Source of the DNA: Bog-756 sp963701325
GTDB taxonomy: Bacteria > Actinomycetota > Acidimicrobiia > Acidimicrobiales > RAAP-2
Direction: 5' to 3'
Assembly: GCA_963701325.1 (NCBI GenBank)
Contig: OY969604.1
Location: 2,666,001 to 2,730,000 of the forward strand
Length of the DNA stretch: 64,000 nt
The position numbers and the translations under genes are program-made. This document shows, one piece after another, positions 43,689 through 52,735 of the stretch. The notes under the pieces were generated by a model. It was not told where the DNA came from and searched no databases. It saw only the letters and a list, made by a program, of their open reading frames with translations. Positions within the stretch are counted from its first letter, which is position 1. Each line of letters opens with the position of its first letter.

Positions 43689-44563
43689 CCGGCAGTGCCG
43701 CCGCGGCGACTCAGGCTCTGCTTGCTCCGCCGGTCGTCACGCTGGCCGAGCCGGTGTGGCGGCGTGTGGACGAACATCTGTGCGCGGGCGTGGCCCAGGC
43801 ACTGGACGGATCACCTCGGGGTCCCCGTGTCGACGTGACCCTCCGGACCGTGCGTCTGGCCGGCTCCTGCACCTCGGCTGTGGGCATCCCCGAGCCACGG
43901 TTCGTGTGGAAGCCGTTCCTGGCCCGTCGCTCTCTCGGTCTCGCGGCCGTGCGCGCGTGCGCGGCCGGCCGCTACCGCGGACCGGCAGAGGCGGTCGCCC
44001 CCCTCGCCGAGGCAGCCCTGGAGGAGTGGCGACGGACCGGATGGCGCACCTACTACTGGGAGCCGTGGTTCGCCGGTCTCGGTCCCGGTGCCCGGGCGGT
44101 CGTCCTGGCCGAAGGCGTCGGTTGGGCGACGTCCCTCTGGACCGGCCTCGACTGGGGCCTCCTGCACGGGCGGGCCGAGCCCGGCCGTGCAGGAGGATGC
44201 TGGTCCTCTCCGGGGTCTCGTACGGTCAGGTGCAAGGCACGCACGGAACTGCGTGTCGCGTGCCCTCCAGCCCGCGGTGTTCGCAGCCCGCACCGCGGGG
44301 CGGGGGGGACGGCGCTGGTCTCGCTGTCCGCCGGGTGTCCCGGGGCGGAGTGGCAAGAGGAGTTGGCCTATATCGCCCTGGTGGACGGCCTCGGGTCGTC
44401 GACACACCCCGTCGGCACCCGGGTCCTCGGCCTCTGGCCCGACGCGGGGATCCGACGGATCCTCGAGGTCGACGAACCGTTGTTGCACGCCGCCGCCGAC
44501 CGGGTGATCACGACGGTGTCCGCGGCAGCCGCCACCAACCCCGGGACGACGACCGCTTCCTGA
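43685..44563 (+). CDS. Hypothetical protein coupled to the PD-(D/E)XK nuclease
   Basis: A 292-residue, Ala/Arg/Gly-rich protein without signal or membrane segments. GTG 43685 overlaps the nuclease stop (GTGA). Recognisable stretches include RRTGWRTYYWEPWFAGLGPGARAVVLAEGVGWATSLW and a late ALVSLSAGCPGAEWQEELAYIALVDGL. I do not recognise the family. The tight coupling suggests a shared DNA-processing or defence-like task, which is inference only. Confidence 0.65.
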   Translation: MTGSAAAATQALLAPPVVTLAEPVWRRVDEHLCAGVAQALDGSPRGPRVDVTLRTVRLAGSCTSAVGIPEPRFVWKPFLARRSLGLAAVRACAAGRYRGPAEAVAPLAEAALEEWRRTGWRTYYWEPWFAGLGPGARAVVLAEGVGWATSLWTGLDWGLLHGRAEPGRAGGCWSSPGSRTVRCKARTELRVACPPARGVRSPHRGAGGTALVSLSAGCPGAEWQEELAYIALVDGLGSSTHPVGTRVLGLWPDAGIRRILEVDEPLLHAAADRVITTVSAAAATNPGTTTAS

Positions 44564-44612
44564 GCAGTGGCGGCACACGGACCGGATCCGATCTCGTCCG
44601 GACGCCCGAGCC

Positions 44613-44637
44613 GGGACGGGACGGGACGGGACGGGAC
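44613..44637. repeat. (GGGAC)5 tandem microsatellite
   Basis: Five exact copies of the pentamer GGGAC lie in the gap between two convergent genes (44564-44652). Nothing else is visible in the gap. Such tracts are prone to slippage. Confidence 0.9.
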
Positions 44638-44652
44638 GACACCCATGGGGTA

Positions 44653-46314
44653 TCAGAACAGTGCCTTGGCCGCCTGGACGTCGGGCTTCCCGGCCGGGGT
44701 CAACGGCACCGCGTCGACCCACAGGACCTGCCGGGGCATCTTGTAGCCGGCAATCAGTCCGCGGCAGTGCTCCTGCAGCGCCCCGAGGGTGACTGGGGTC
44801 GTCCCGGCACGGGCACTCACGACCGCGGCCACCCGCTCGCCGAACCGCTCGTCGGGCAGGCCGACCACGATGGCGTCGAACACGCCGGGGTGGGCCTTGA
44901 TCGCTGCCTCGACCTCCTCGGGAAAGATCTTCTCTCCACCCGAGTTGATCGACGCCGACCCCCTGCCGTGGACGGTGATCGTCCCGTCCGGTTCGACCGA
45001 CGCCAGATCGCCGGGGACCGACCATCGGACGCCTGCGGCATCGGTCGGAAAGGTGGCCGCCGTCTTGGTCTCGTCCTTGTAGTACCCGAGAGGGAGGCGT
45101 CCGGTGCGGGCCAGCCGTCCGATCCGGCCGTCACCCGGGGCGAGCGGCAACAGGTCGTCGTCGAGCACCGAGGTGTCGGCGCTCATCGCGAACCGGGGGC
45201 CGATCCGGCCCGGTTCCACCGCTCCCTGGGCTCCGCCCTCGCTCGAGCCGAATCGGTCCATGATGAGCACCCCGGGGAGCTCCTCGGCCAGTTCCGCTCG
45301 CACGGCGGGCGACAGCATGGCTCCGCCAGATCCGATCACCGCCAGGGTCGAGAGGTCGTAGGTTCCCTCGGGAGTCGACGTCAGGGCCTCGGCGAGGGGC
45401 CGGGCCATGGCGTCACCGACGAGCGCCGTCGAGACCACGCCTTCGGTGCCGATGAGCCGGAGCAGCCTGTCGGGGTCGAGCCTGCGCTCCGTGTAGAGCA
45501 CCGCCGTGCCCCCCATCAAGAAGGCGCTCCACATGGCCCACTGTGCGTTGCCGTGCATGAGCGGTCCGACGACGAGCATCGGTACCCGCCCGGCCTCGTC
45601 GATGGTGAGCCGACCGGCCAGCTCCTCGGGCTCCGTGATCGGCGCCTGACCCCACCCGCCACCACCCATCGCCGCGAAGAAGATGTCCTCCTGGCGCCAG
45701 ATCACTCCCTTCGGCATGCCGGTGGTCCCTCCGGTGTAGAGGAGGTAGCGGTCGTCGGGCGAGCGATCGCCGAAGTCCCGGTCCGGCGACACCGCGGCCA
45801 ACGCCTCCTCGTACCCGACGAGGGACGCTCCCCAGGACGCGAGCCGGTCGTCTCCGCGGTCGCCCGCCTCGGTCTCGACGACGATCAGGTCGAGAGCCCC
45901 GGTGTCGCCGGGGTCCCCGGGGTTCCCACCGAGCTCCTGTGGGCCCGAGCCGATGGTCCCGGCGACCAGATCCGAGAGATCGCTCTCGAAGACCAGTGCC
46001 CGGAGGTCGGCGTTGTCGATGACGTAGCGGAGCTCGGCGGGGACGTAGCGAAAATTGAGGTTGATCGGCACGGTTCTGGCCTTGTAACAGCCGATCATGG
46101 ACTCGACCCACTCGGCACGGTTGCGGGAGAGGATCCCGACGTGCGCACCGGTCGGGATCCCCTGCCGGGTGAGGTGGTGGGCAAACCGGTTCGCGCGCTC
46201 GTCGAGCTGTCGATAGGTGAGCCGCACGGGACCGGCCACCAGAGCCAGTCGTTCCGGCACGGTGTCGACGACCACCTCGAACAGGTCGGCAAGGTTGATG
46301 TGCCGGGTGCTCAC
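44653..46314 (-). CDS. Acyl-CoA synthetase (AMP-forming, FadD-like)
   Basis: Activates a carboxylic acid to its CoA thioester through an acyl-adenylate. The core motif YTGGTTGMPKGV is present, with later blocks SINSGGEKIFPEEVE and VVGLPDERFGERV. GTG 46314 gives 553 residues and has GGAG upstream. The chain preference is unknown. It is divergent from an SDR gene across 155 nt, a common layout for lipid or steroid degradation pairs. Confidence 0.9.
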   Translation of the reverse strand: MSTRHINLADLFEVVVDTVPERLALVAGPVRLTYRQLDERANRFAHHLTRQGIPTGAHVGILSRNRAEWVESMIGCYKARTVPINLNFRYVPAELRYVIDNADLRALVFESDLSDLVAGTIGSGPQELGGNPGDPGDTGALDLIVVETEAGDRGDDRLASWGASLVGYEEALAAVSPDRDFGDRSPDDRYLLYTGGTTGMPKGVIWRQEDIFFAAMGGGGWGQAPITEPEELAGRLTIDEAGRVPMLVVGPLMHGNAQWAMWSAFLMGGTAVLYTERRLDPDRLLRLIGTEGVVSTALVGDAMARPLAEALTSTPEGTYDLSTLAVIGSGGAMLSPAVRAELAEELPGVLIMDRFGSSEGGAQGAVEPGRIGPRFAMSADTSVLDDDLLPLAPGDGRIGRLARTGRLPLGYYKDETKTAATFPTDAAGVRWSVPGDLASVEPDGTITVHGRGSASINSGGEKIFPEEVEAAIKAHPGVFDAIVVGLPDERFGERVAAVVSARAGTTPVTLGALQEHCRGLIAGYKMPRQVLWVDAVPLTPAGKPDVQAAKALF

Positions 46315-46469
46315 TGCCTGTCTCCTCACACGGGCCCGATTGCCGCGCAGCCTGGTCCGTAGCATGCTGCCGGGACACCGAACGGTAGCTGCCTCAGGGA
46401 GGGTCTCCGCCGGTCCGGGCCGGCAGACCGCCGGCATCGCAACCAGGAACAACGAAGAGGAGTGCGGGA

Positions 46470-47348
46470 GTGGACGGGACAGTGCCGACGACGGGAATAG
46501 CCGGGTACGCGGCGCTGGTCACCGGGGGAGGAAGCGGCATCGGCCTCGCGACGGCCGCTCGACTGGTCCGAGACGGTGCGCACGTGACGATCTGCGGGCG
46601 CACCGAGGAGAAGCTTGCAGCCGCGGTGACCGAGCTCGAGGCGGTCGCAGCGTATGCCGCGCCGGGTGACCGGCCATCCCCCGGACCGACCGGATCTGCC
46701 CGCTACGTGGTTGCCGACGTGACCGTAGAAGAAGAGATCGCGGCGGCCATCGCCGAGTCCGCGTCGCCGCGTGGGCACCTCGACATCCTGTTCGCCTGTG
46801 CCGGCGGGAGCCTCCACATGGGGCCGATCACCGAGGCGGACACCGACGCCGTGCGAGCCACGGTCGACCTCAACCTCATCGGGACCTATCTCTGCGTCAA
46901 GCACGGTGCCCCGCTGATGGCCGCCGGAGCTGGCGTGGGTATCGACGGCGGCGAAGCGCCCGGCGGCTCGATCGTCGCGATGTCGTCGGGGGCCGGACAC
47001 TTCCCCCACCGACTGCTGTGGGCCTACGGGGCGTCGAAGGCCGGGATCGACATGCTCTGCAGGTATGCGGCCGAAGAGCTCGGAGCGACCGGCGTCCGGG
47101 TCAACTCGGTGCAACCGGGGATCGTCGACGACGAGCTGATGGCCATGATCACAGCGGGAGGTCCGCTCCTGGACGACTATCTGGCGAACATGCCGATCAG
47201 CCGGCTGGGCACAGTCGAGGACGTTGCTGCGACGGTCCGATTCCTGGCAGGGCCCGAGTCGGGGTGGATCACTGGAGTCAACCTGCCCGTCGACGGCGGC
47301 CACCATCTCCGTCGGGGGGCCGACTACGGCCTGCTCTTCGGCCAGTAG
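46470..47348 (+). CDS. Short-chain dehydrogenase/reductase
   Basis: A classical SDR of 292 residues: cofactor loop TGGGSGIGLATA (near residues 18-29), the catalytic Ser in AMSSGAGHF, YGASK for the Tyr and Lys, and a C-terminal GVNLPVDGGHHLR. GTG 46470 has GAGGAG upstream. It probably oxidises a hydroxyacyl or alcohol substrate in concert with the divergent acyl-CoA synthetase, by inference. Confidence 0.9.
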   Translation: MDGTVPTTGIAGYAALVTGGGSGIGLATAARLVRDGAHVTICGRTEEKLAAAVTELEAVAAYAAPGDRPSPGPTGSARYVVADVTVEEEIAAAIAESASPRGHLDILFACAGGSLHMGPITEADTDAVRATVDLNLIGTYLCVKHGAPLMAAGAGVGIDGGEAPGGSIVAMSSGAGHFPHRLLWAYGASKAGIDMLCRYAAEELGATGVRVNSVQPGIVDDELMAMITAGGPLLDDYLANMPISRLGTVEDVAATVRFLAGPESGWITGVNLPVDGGHHLRRGADYGLLFGQ

Positions 47349-47353
47349 GCGAG

Positions 47354-47388
47354 GGCGGGCAAGCCCGCCGAGGGGGTTCGCCTCCCCC
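47354..47388 (+). terminator. Two adjacent hairpins after the SDR gene
   Basis: GGCGGG-CAAG-CCCGCC (47354-47369) is followed by GGGGG (47372-47376) pairing with CCCCC (47384-47388). They lie within 40 nt of the SDR stop, and the oxidase-linked genes begin 140 nt later. Nothing else is recognised in 47389-47527. Confidence 0.5.
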
Positions 47389-47527
47389 GATCTACAGTGG
47401 ACGATCGAATCACCAACCCGGACGCGATCACCGACGGAGCCGGACTACGTCGTAGAGCCTGCCCGGGATCCGGTCCGACCGCACGGATCAGGACCACCAG
47501 GAACTTCGAGGGAAATGTGGTAGCTCG

Positions 47528-49378
47528 ATGAACATGGCACGCGGGGTGCCGACCAATGACCCCGTGGTGGGCGATGCCTTCCGCTCGGCCCTGAATCATC
47601 AGCTGCTGGTCGTGCTCCTTCTGCTGGCCGTCCTCGCCATCGCCTGGAACACCATCCGCACCCTCCGGTTCCGGCGGGACGTCGCCGCCGGGACGATCGG
47701 CACCCCGCAGGCAGACGTCTGGCCGTATCCCGAGCCGGCGGCCCGTCGACTCCTCAGGATCTCCTTCGGAATCCTCTGGATCTTCGACGGCATCCTCCAG
47801 GCCCAGGGCTCGATGCCGCTCGGGCTCACCGGACAGGTCATCACCCCGGCGGCGTCGTCCTCGCCCGGCTGGGTGCAGCACCTGGTCAACGTCGGCGTGA
47901 CCATCTGGAACAACCACCCGGTCTCTGCGGCCGCCGCCACCGTCTGGATCCAGATCGGGATCGGCGCCTTCCTCCTGGTTGCGCCGCGGGGACGATGGTC
48001 GCGCACCGCCGGCCTGGTGAGTGCCGGGTGGGGCCTCGTGGTCTGGGTGTTCGGCGAGGCATTCGGCGGGATCCTCGGCCACGGCAGCAGCTGGCTCTTC
48101 GGGGCACCCGGTGCCGCACTGTTCTACGTCGCCGCGGGCCTGCTGATCGCGCAGGCCGAACCAGCGTGGGAGACGCCCCGTCTGGGGAAGGCCGTGCTCC
48201 GGGTGACCGGTCTCTTCTTCGTCGGGATGTCGATCCTCCAGGCCTGGCCAGGTCGGGGCTTCTGGACCGGACAGCCCCACCCGACGAGCGCTCCCGGGAC
48301 TCTCACCGCCATGGAGAGCCAGATGTCGGCGCTCTCGCAGCCGTCGCTCACCGCGTCCTGGGTCCGGGATTTCGGCTCGTTCGACGCAGCCCACGGGTGG
48401 GCGGTCAACCTCGTCGCAGTGGTACTGCTCGCCGCAATCGGGGTCCTCATGCTGACCGGCCGCCGAGCTAGCGCCAGGGTGGGCGTGGTCGCGGCCATCG
48501 TGGTCTGCCTCGCCGACTGGGTGCTCGTCCAGGATTTCGGGTTCTTCGGCGGCGTCGGCACCGATCCGAACTCGATGCTCCCGATGGCCCTGGTCTTCAC
48601 CTCGGGGTATATCGCCATGGTGCACCTGCCGGCGCGCTCAGCTGCGCCAGCGGCGGAACCGGCGACTGATCCCGTCCCGTCCGGCGCACCAACCCGTCGG
48701 CTCGACCGTCTGAGCCCGTCGTACCTGCTCCGCAGCCTCGCCGCGATCGGTGCGGTCGGCATCGTGTTGGTCGGTGCGGCACCGATGGCTCTTGCGGCGA
48801 CCAATCCGAACGCGGACCCGGTGCTCACCGAGGCTGCCAACGGGACGCCCAACCTCGTCGATTCGCCGGCTCCGGCGTTCTCCTTCACCGACCAGGACGG
48901 GCGGACGGTGAGTCTGGCAGGTCTGTCCGGTCACACGGTCGTGCTCACCTTCCTCGATCCCGTCTGCACGTCGGACTGCCCGCTCATCGCCCAGGAGTTG
49001 CGGCTCACCGACCAGATGATCGGACGTGACGCAGCCGACGTCGACCTTGTTGCGATCGTGGCCAATCCGCTCTACCGGTCGACGGCGACAACGATGGCCT
49101 TCACGACCCAGGAAGGACTCGGGCACCTGTCCAACTGGCATTTCGTGACCGGCCCGCTTCCCGAGCTCGAGAGCGTCTGGAACAGCTACGGAATCGAGGC
49201 GGACGTCTCACCGGCGGGGGCGATGATCGCGCATTCCGACCTCGTGTACGTGATCGACCGGACCGGCCATCTGCGGGTCGTGATGAACGCCGACCCTGGC
49301 GGGCTGGGGGACTCGGCGCTCCATTCGTCGTTCTCCACGCTGCTCGCGGCGCAGGTCCAAGACGTCGTCCACTCGTGA
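47528..49378 (+). CDS. Polytopic membrane protein fused to a SCO1/SenC copper-chaperone domain
   Basis: A 616-residue fusion. Residues 1 to about 410 contain roughly nine to ten membrane helices of unknown family, and the segment around 405-425 is one further helix. Residues about 440-616 form a SCO domain with C480-x3-C484 (DPVCTSDCP) and the copper His in IAHSDLVYVID. SCO proteins insert copper into the CuA site of oxidase subunit II, which is encoded nearby. Fusion to a large membrane domain is unusual. The stop overlaps the next start (GTGA). Confidence 0.8.
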   Translation: MNMARGVPTNDPVVGDAFRSALNHQLLVVLLLLAVLAIAWNTIRTLRFRRDVAAGTIGTPQADVWPYPEPAARRLLRISFGILWIFDGILQAQGSMPLGLTGQVITPAASSSPGWVQHLVNVGVTIWNNHPVSAAAATVWIQIGIGAFLLVAPRGRWSRTAGLVSAGWGLVVWVFGEAFGGILGHGSSWLFGAPGAALFYVAAGLLIAQAEPAWETPRLGKAVLRVTGLFFVGMSILQAWPGRGFWTGQPHPTSAPGTLTAMESQMSALSQPSLTASWVRDFGSFDAAHGWAVNLVAVVLLAAIGVLMLTGRRASARVGVVAAIVVCLADWVLVQDFGFFGGVGTDPNSMLPMALVFTSGYIAMVHLPARSAAPAAEPATDPVPSGAPTRRLDRLSPSYLLRSLAAIGAVGIVLVGAAPMALAATNPNADPVLTEAANGTPNLVDSPAPAFSFTDQDGRTVSLAGLSGHTVVLTFLDPVCTSDCPLIAQELRLTDQMIGRDAADVDLVAIVANPLYRSTATTMAFTTQEGLGHLSNWHFVTGPLPELESVWNSYGIEADVSPAGAMIAHSDLVYVIDRTGHLRVVMNADPGGLGDSALHSSFSTLLAAQVQDVVHS

Positions 49379-50640
49379 CGGTCCCCGACCTGGGGGGCTT
49401 CGCGGAGACCGGACGGAGACACCGGTCGCGCAGCTTGGTCGCCGTCGCGACCGGGGTCGCGGTGCTGGCGATTGGGGTGGCAGCGTGCACCTCGCCACCT
49501 CCGATGCCTGGGGCCACAGGCGGCCCCCCTGGCGACGCGGCGGGCGCGGTGACCGCCTTCCCGATGGCCGAGGCGATCTCCGGCGCGAGTGGGACGTGGG
49601 CAACCCTCGCCATGGGCCACCTCGACGACCCGGTCAACACCTTCTGGCAGCTGTTCGGCCGGTCGGGATGTGTCGCCTCGGGCTGCGCGAGCTCCGGAAG
49701 CTGGGTATTGGCTACCCCGCCGGGCGTGGCCAGCAACGGCGGCCTGCTGTTTGCAGCGACTGCCCCGGGGGCGCTCACGGTCGGGTTCGGACCCTCCCTC
49801 GACCTCCGGTTCTCGCCCCTCGCAGAGACCACCGACGGGGGGTCGACGTGGTCTCCGGGAGTGCTGCCGGGCGCCCTCGTCCAGGTGCCCGACGCGGTGG
49901 CCGGGTCGGGACCGTCCCTCCGCATGGCTCTCCTCTCCGGACACGGGGGCGAAGTGGTGTCGTCGAGCGGTGACCTCGAGACCTGGAGGCCGATTCTGAC
50001 CGAGCGGATGCTGGCCACGGCGACGGCGTCGTCCGGGTGCGCGCTCGACGCGCTCACCGCTATCGATTTCGGCGTACCGGCTACTGGCGCATCCGCTCAG
50101 GCGTACGCCGGAGGAGCATGCACCCACGGAGTCACGGTCCCGATCTACCGGCTCGAGGGCGGTACGGGAGTACCGGTCGGACCACGCCTGGGCATATCGG
50201 CCGGGGTGCCGATCCGGGTGGATCGGCTGGTCACAACCGACACAGGACTCGCTGCGCTCATCTCGACAGGGTCTGGGCACTCGGCCGAGCTCGTCCTTGC
50301 CACCAGCGTTGACGGAGCGGCGCCCTGGTCGATGTCCGCGCCCATGGCCACCGGCGGCCGATCCGTCGAGTCGACGTCGCTGACCCCGACCGGTGGGATG
50401 GTGGTGGTGCTCGCCGGACCCGGCGGATCGGAGATCGCGTCGGTGGTCTCGACCGGGTCATCCTGGCAGGCACTTCCTCCGCTGCCCGCATCCACCAGGG
50501 TGGTGGCAGCCGAGCCCGGCGGGCAGTACGAGGCGCTCGTCGCGTCCGGCTCGACCCTCGACGTCCGCGCCCTGGTGGCCGGGGAGTGGCACAAGCGAGC
50601 GAGTCTCGACGTACCGATCCAGTACGGCAGCTCGGGATGA
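49375..50640 (+). CDS. Putative lipoprotein, beta-propeller-like
   Basis: A 421-residue secreted protein. A lipobox (Val-Ala-Ala-Cys, C38) follows a hydrophobic core. The rest is Gly/Ser/Thr/Ala-rich with repeated TTDGGSTWSPG- and SSGDLETWRPI-type strands seen in YCF48/sialidase-like propellers. It overlaps the SCO fusion by 4 nt and precedes ctaG, so it may help oxidase assembly outside the membrane. The function is not recognised. Confidence 0.65.
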   Translation: MTVPDLGGFAETGRRHRSRSLVAVATGVAVLAIGVAACTSPPPMPGATGGPPGDAAGAVTAFPMAEAISGASGTWATLAMGHLDDPVNTFWQLFGRSGCVASGCASSGSWVLATPPGVASNGGLLFAATAPGALTVGFGPSLDLRFSPLAETTDGGSTWSPGVLPGALVQVPDAVAGSGPSLRMALLSGHGGEVVSSSGDLETWRPILTERMLATATASSGCALDALTAIDFGVPATGASAQAYAGGACTHGVTVPIYRLEGGTGVPVGPRLGISAGVPIRVDRLVTTDTGLAALISTGSGHSAELVLATSVDGAAPWSMSAPMATGGRSVESTSLTPTGGMVVVLAGPGGSEIASVVSTGSSWQALPPLPASTRVVAAEPGGQYEALVASGSTLDVRALVAGEWHKRASLDVPIQYGSSG

Positions 50641-50696
50641 CGGCTCGGGGTAGCGTTGCCGTGCCAACACCCTGACGGGGGCACCGGAGCGCTGCC

Positions 50697-51623
50697 GTGC
50701 ACTACCTCATCGACAATTGGTCATTCGATCCGTTCCTCGTGGTGGTGATCGTCCTCGTCGCCGCTCACGAGGTTGGCCTTTCCCGGCTCCGGGTCCGCTC
50801 GGTTCCTGCCCGGACCCGCCAGCGCCGGCTCCGCTCGCTGGCGTTCTACGGTGGGTTGGCAGTCCTGCTCATCGCGGTGGAGTCGCCGATCGACTACTGG
50901 GCGAGCGACTACTTCTTCGTCCACATGTTCGAGCACCTGCTCATCGCCTTCTACGCGCCGATCCTCATCGTGTTCGGCGCCCCGTGGATCCCGCTCCTGT
51001 TCGCGCTCCCTGTCGGGATCAGACGCAAGGTCGGCCGGTTCCTGATCCTCGGCACCTGGTCGTCCTTCTTCCGGGCCGTCGGACGGGTGGTGCTGAACCC
51101 CTGGTTCGCACTCGTCTCCTTCAACGCGGTGATGGTGCTCTGGCATGTGCCCGCACTCTTCGATCTCGCCGAGCAGAACCAGACGGTCCACATCTGGCTC
51201 ATGCACAGCAGCTTCTTTGTAACCGGGGTCCTGTTCTGGCTTCAGATCATCCCCTCGCACCCGATGCGACCGAAGGCGAGCCTGATCTGGCAGGCCGGTG
51301 CCATCATCACCACCAACGTGGTGATGTTCGTCCTGGCAATGGCGCTGAGTATCTTCACCGCCACCAGTTGGTACTCGGGCTACGCCCATATCCCGGGGGT
51401 GACGCTGTCCCCGTTCGCCGACCAGCAGATCGGGGCGGCCATCTTGTGGGTGTGCGGCGATTTCTGGGCATTGCCCGCGCTGTTCGTGATCATCAGGCGG
51501 GCGATGGATCAGGAAGGCAGTCTGGCTGATGCCGTCGACCGCCTGTTCCACCGCGACCCTGCCGTGGCCCTGGGCGAGCTCACGCAGCCGGGAGCTCTGG
51601 GCGACGTCACGCAACCGGGGTGA
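50697..51623 (+). CDS. ctaG: Cytochrome c oxidase assembly protein, CtaG (caa3) family
   Basis: A 308-residue membrane protein with about seven helices and the family's conserved histidine regions (VHMFEHLLIAFYAPILIVFGAP; FNAVMVLWHVPALFDLAEQN; HIWLMHSSFFVTGVLFW). CtaG proteins of this type support copper delivery to caa3 oxidases. The start is GTG 50697. It lies upstream of the structural oxidase genes, and a second, more diverged copy is at 56459. Confidence 0.85.
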   Translation: MHYLIDNWSFDPFLVVVIVLVAAHEVGLSRLRVRSVPARTRQRRLRSLAFYGGLAVLLIAVESPIDYWASDYFFVHMFEHLLIAFYAPILIVFGAPWIPLLFALPVGIRRKVGRFLILGTWSSFFRAVGRVVLNPWFALVSFNAVMVLWHVPALFDLAEQNQTVHIWLMHSSFFVTGVLFWLQIIPSHPMRPKASLIWQAGAIITTNVVMFVLAMALSIFTATSWYSGYAHIPGVTLSPFADQQIGAAILWVCGDFWALPALFVIIRRAMDQEGSLADAVDRLFHRDPAVALGELTQPGALGDVTQPG

Positions 51624-51825
51624 AATCGCCGGGGTCGGGAGCGGACGGGGCCCCACCGAGGGCCTCATCCCGGCAATGTAGGCACTTGAGCCGCACGGTC
51701 GGAGAGCACGGAGCCGCCGGGTCGCAGAGCGCCGGAGGTGCCGGATCGAGGTAATGATTGACGACGCAAGATCGGCAACGTAATGTCCGTGAAGGCCTTG
51801 TGCATTGGGCCCCCGTTCGGCCCAT
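51607..51825 (-). CDS. Possible small cysteine-rich protein
   Basis: A 72-codon frame with seven Cys, including CRSC and CLHC pairs (LRCRSCVVNHYLDP; RLKCLHCRDEALGG), as in a zinc ribbon. It overlaps the end of ctaG and fills most of the 259-nt gap before the cupredoxin gene. Support is only the Cys spacing; it may be chance in GC-rich DNA. Confidence 0.35.
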   Translation of the reverse strand: MGRTGAQCTRPSRTLRCRSCVVNHYLDPAPPALCDPAAPCSPTVRLKCLHCRDEALGGAPSAPDPGDFTPVA

Positions 51826-51882
51826 GACCTCGGCTTACCTGGTTGTGTAGCGAGAGTTGCAGAGAAGATCGGGGGAAGCGAA

Positions 51883-52545
51883 TTGGCGAGGTCATGGAGG
51901 CTCACCCTCAGCGTCGGGCTGGTCGTGCTGGGCATCCTCGTCCTCGTCGGTGGCGGCCTCAGGCTCACCTCTCAGCCGTCGACCCTTACGTTCGCCGCGA
52001 ACCAGTCGGGACAGGTCAATCTGACCATGCAGACCGTCGGGGCCTACGGATCGGCCCCGCACCCGACCTGGGTGTCCTACCTGACCCAGTCGCCCGCGGG
52101 TGCGTGGGAGCACACGACGATCTGGCAGGTACCGGCCCATACCCGGATCAACGTGACGATCTACCAGTACGACTCAGGGAGCCCGCTCCGTAATCAGCAG
52201 CTCGGCCAGGTGACCGGGACGACCGGGAACAGTGCCACGCTCAATGGGAAGCGCTTCCAGGTCATCAATTCCAATGCCGGCAACGGAGTCGGGCACACCT
52301 TCTCCATTCCGACCCTTGGGATCAGCGTGCCACTCTACGGAAACAACTCCAATGCCAACCTCTGCAGCGTGGCGCCGTGCACCTCGAGCTCACCCCGCAA
52401 CGTGGTCAAGTTCTCCTTCACGAGCCCCGGGCCGGGCACCTACCCGTGGCAGTGCTTCGTGCCGTGCGGGCTGGGGTATCTGTACGGCAACGGAGGACCC
52501 ATGTTCACCGTCGGGTACATGGGCGGATTCATGAAGGTCGCGTGA
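51883..52545 (+). CDS. Membrane-anchored cupredoxin with altered CuA-like motif
   Basis: A 220-residue protein with an N-terminal membrane anchor (residues 6-27) and a cupredoxin domain. A likely N-terminal His ligand is H138 (GHTFSI). The C-terminal loop has C191-x3-C195-x3-Y199 and M207, the CuA arrangement of oxidase subunit II with Tyr in place of the second His. TTG 51883, with GGGGAAG upstream, is the likely start. It precedes coxB, so it may donate electrons or copper, or be a degenerate subunit-II paralogue. Confidence 0.7.
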   Translation: MARSWRLTLSVGLVVLGILVLVGGGLRLTSQPSTLTFAANQSGQVNLTMQTVGAYGSAPHPTWVSYLTQSPAGAWEHTTIWQVPAHTRINVTIYQYDSGSPLRNQQLGQVTGTTGNSATLNGKRFQVINSNAGNGVGHTFSIPTLGISVPLYGNNSNANLCSVAPCTSSSPRNVVKFSFTSPGPGTYPWQCFVPCGLGYLYGNGGPMFTVGYMGGFMKVA

Positions 52546-52564
52546 TGACAGACAGGACGGCGTG

Positions 52565-52735
52565 ATGCCCGAACCTGTTTCGCCGGGGGACGACGACACC
52601 GGGTCGACCGGAGGCGGAGGTGGGAGCGAGCCTCATCACTGGTGGAGGCTCGTCACCATCTGGCTGATCGCCTCGGTGGTGGCTGAGGTGTTGTGGCTGT
52701 CTTCGTGGAGCCCCACGTGCCTCCGGGAAGGATGA
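52565..52735 (+). CDS. N-terminal fragment of cytochrome oxidase subunit II
   Basis: A 56-codon frame: an acidic Gly-rich start, then HHWWRLVTIWLIASVVAEVLW, which looks like the first membrane helix of an actinobacterial CoxB. It leaves sense after about 52696. The following residues (FVEPHVPPGRM) continue only in the -1 frame, so this and the next entry appear to be one gene split by a single-base deletion. Confidence 0.65.
   Translation: MPEPVSPGDDDTGSTGGGGGSEPHHWWRLVTIWLIASVVAEVLWLSSWSPTCLREG

Noticed and set aside
42588..44563. CRISPR-Cas locus suggested by the Cas4-like nuclease
   Set aside because: No repeat-spacer array or other cas gene occurs anywhere in the window.
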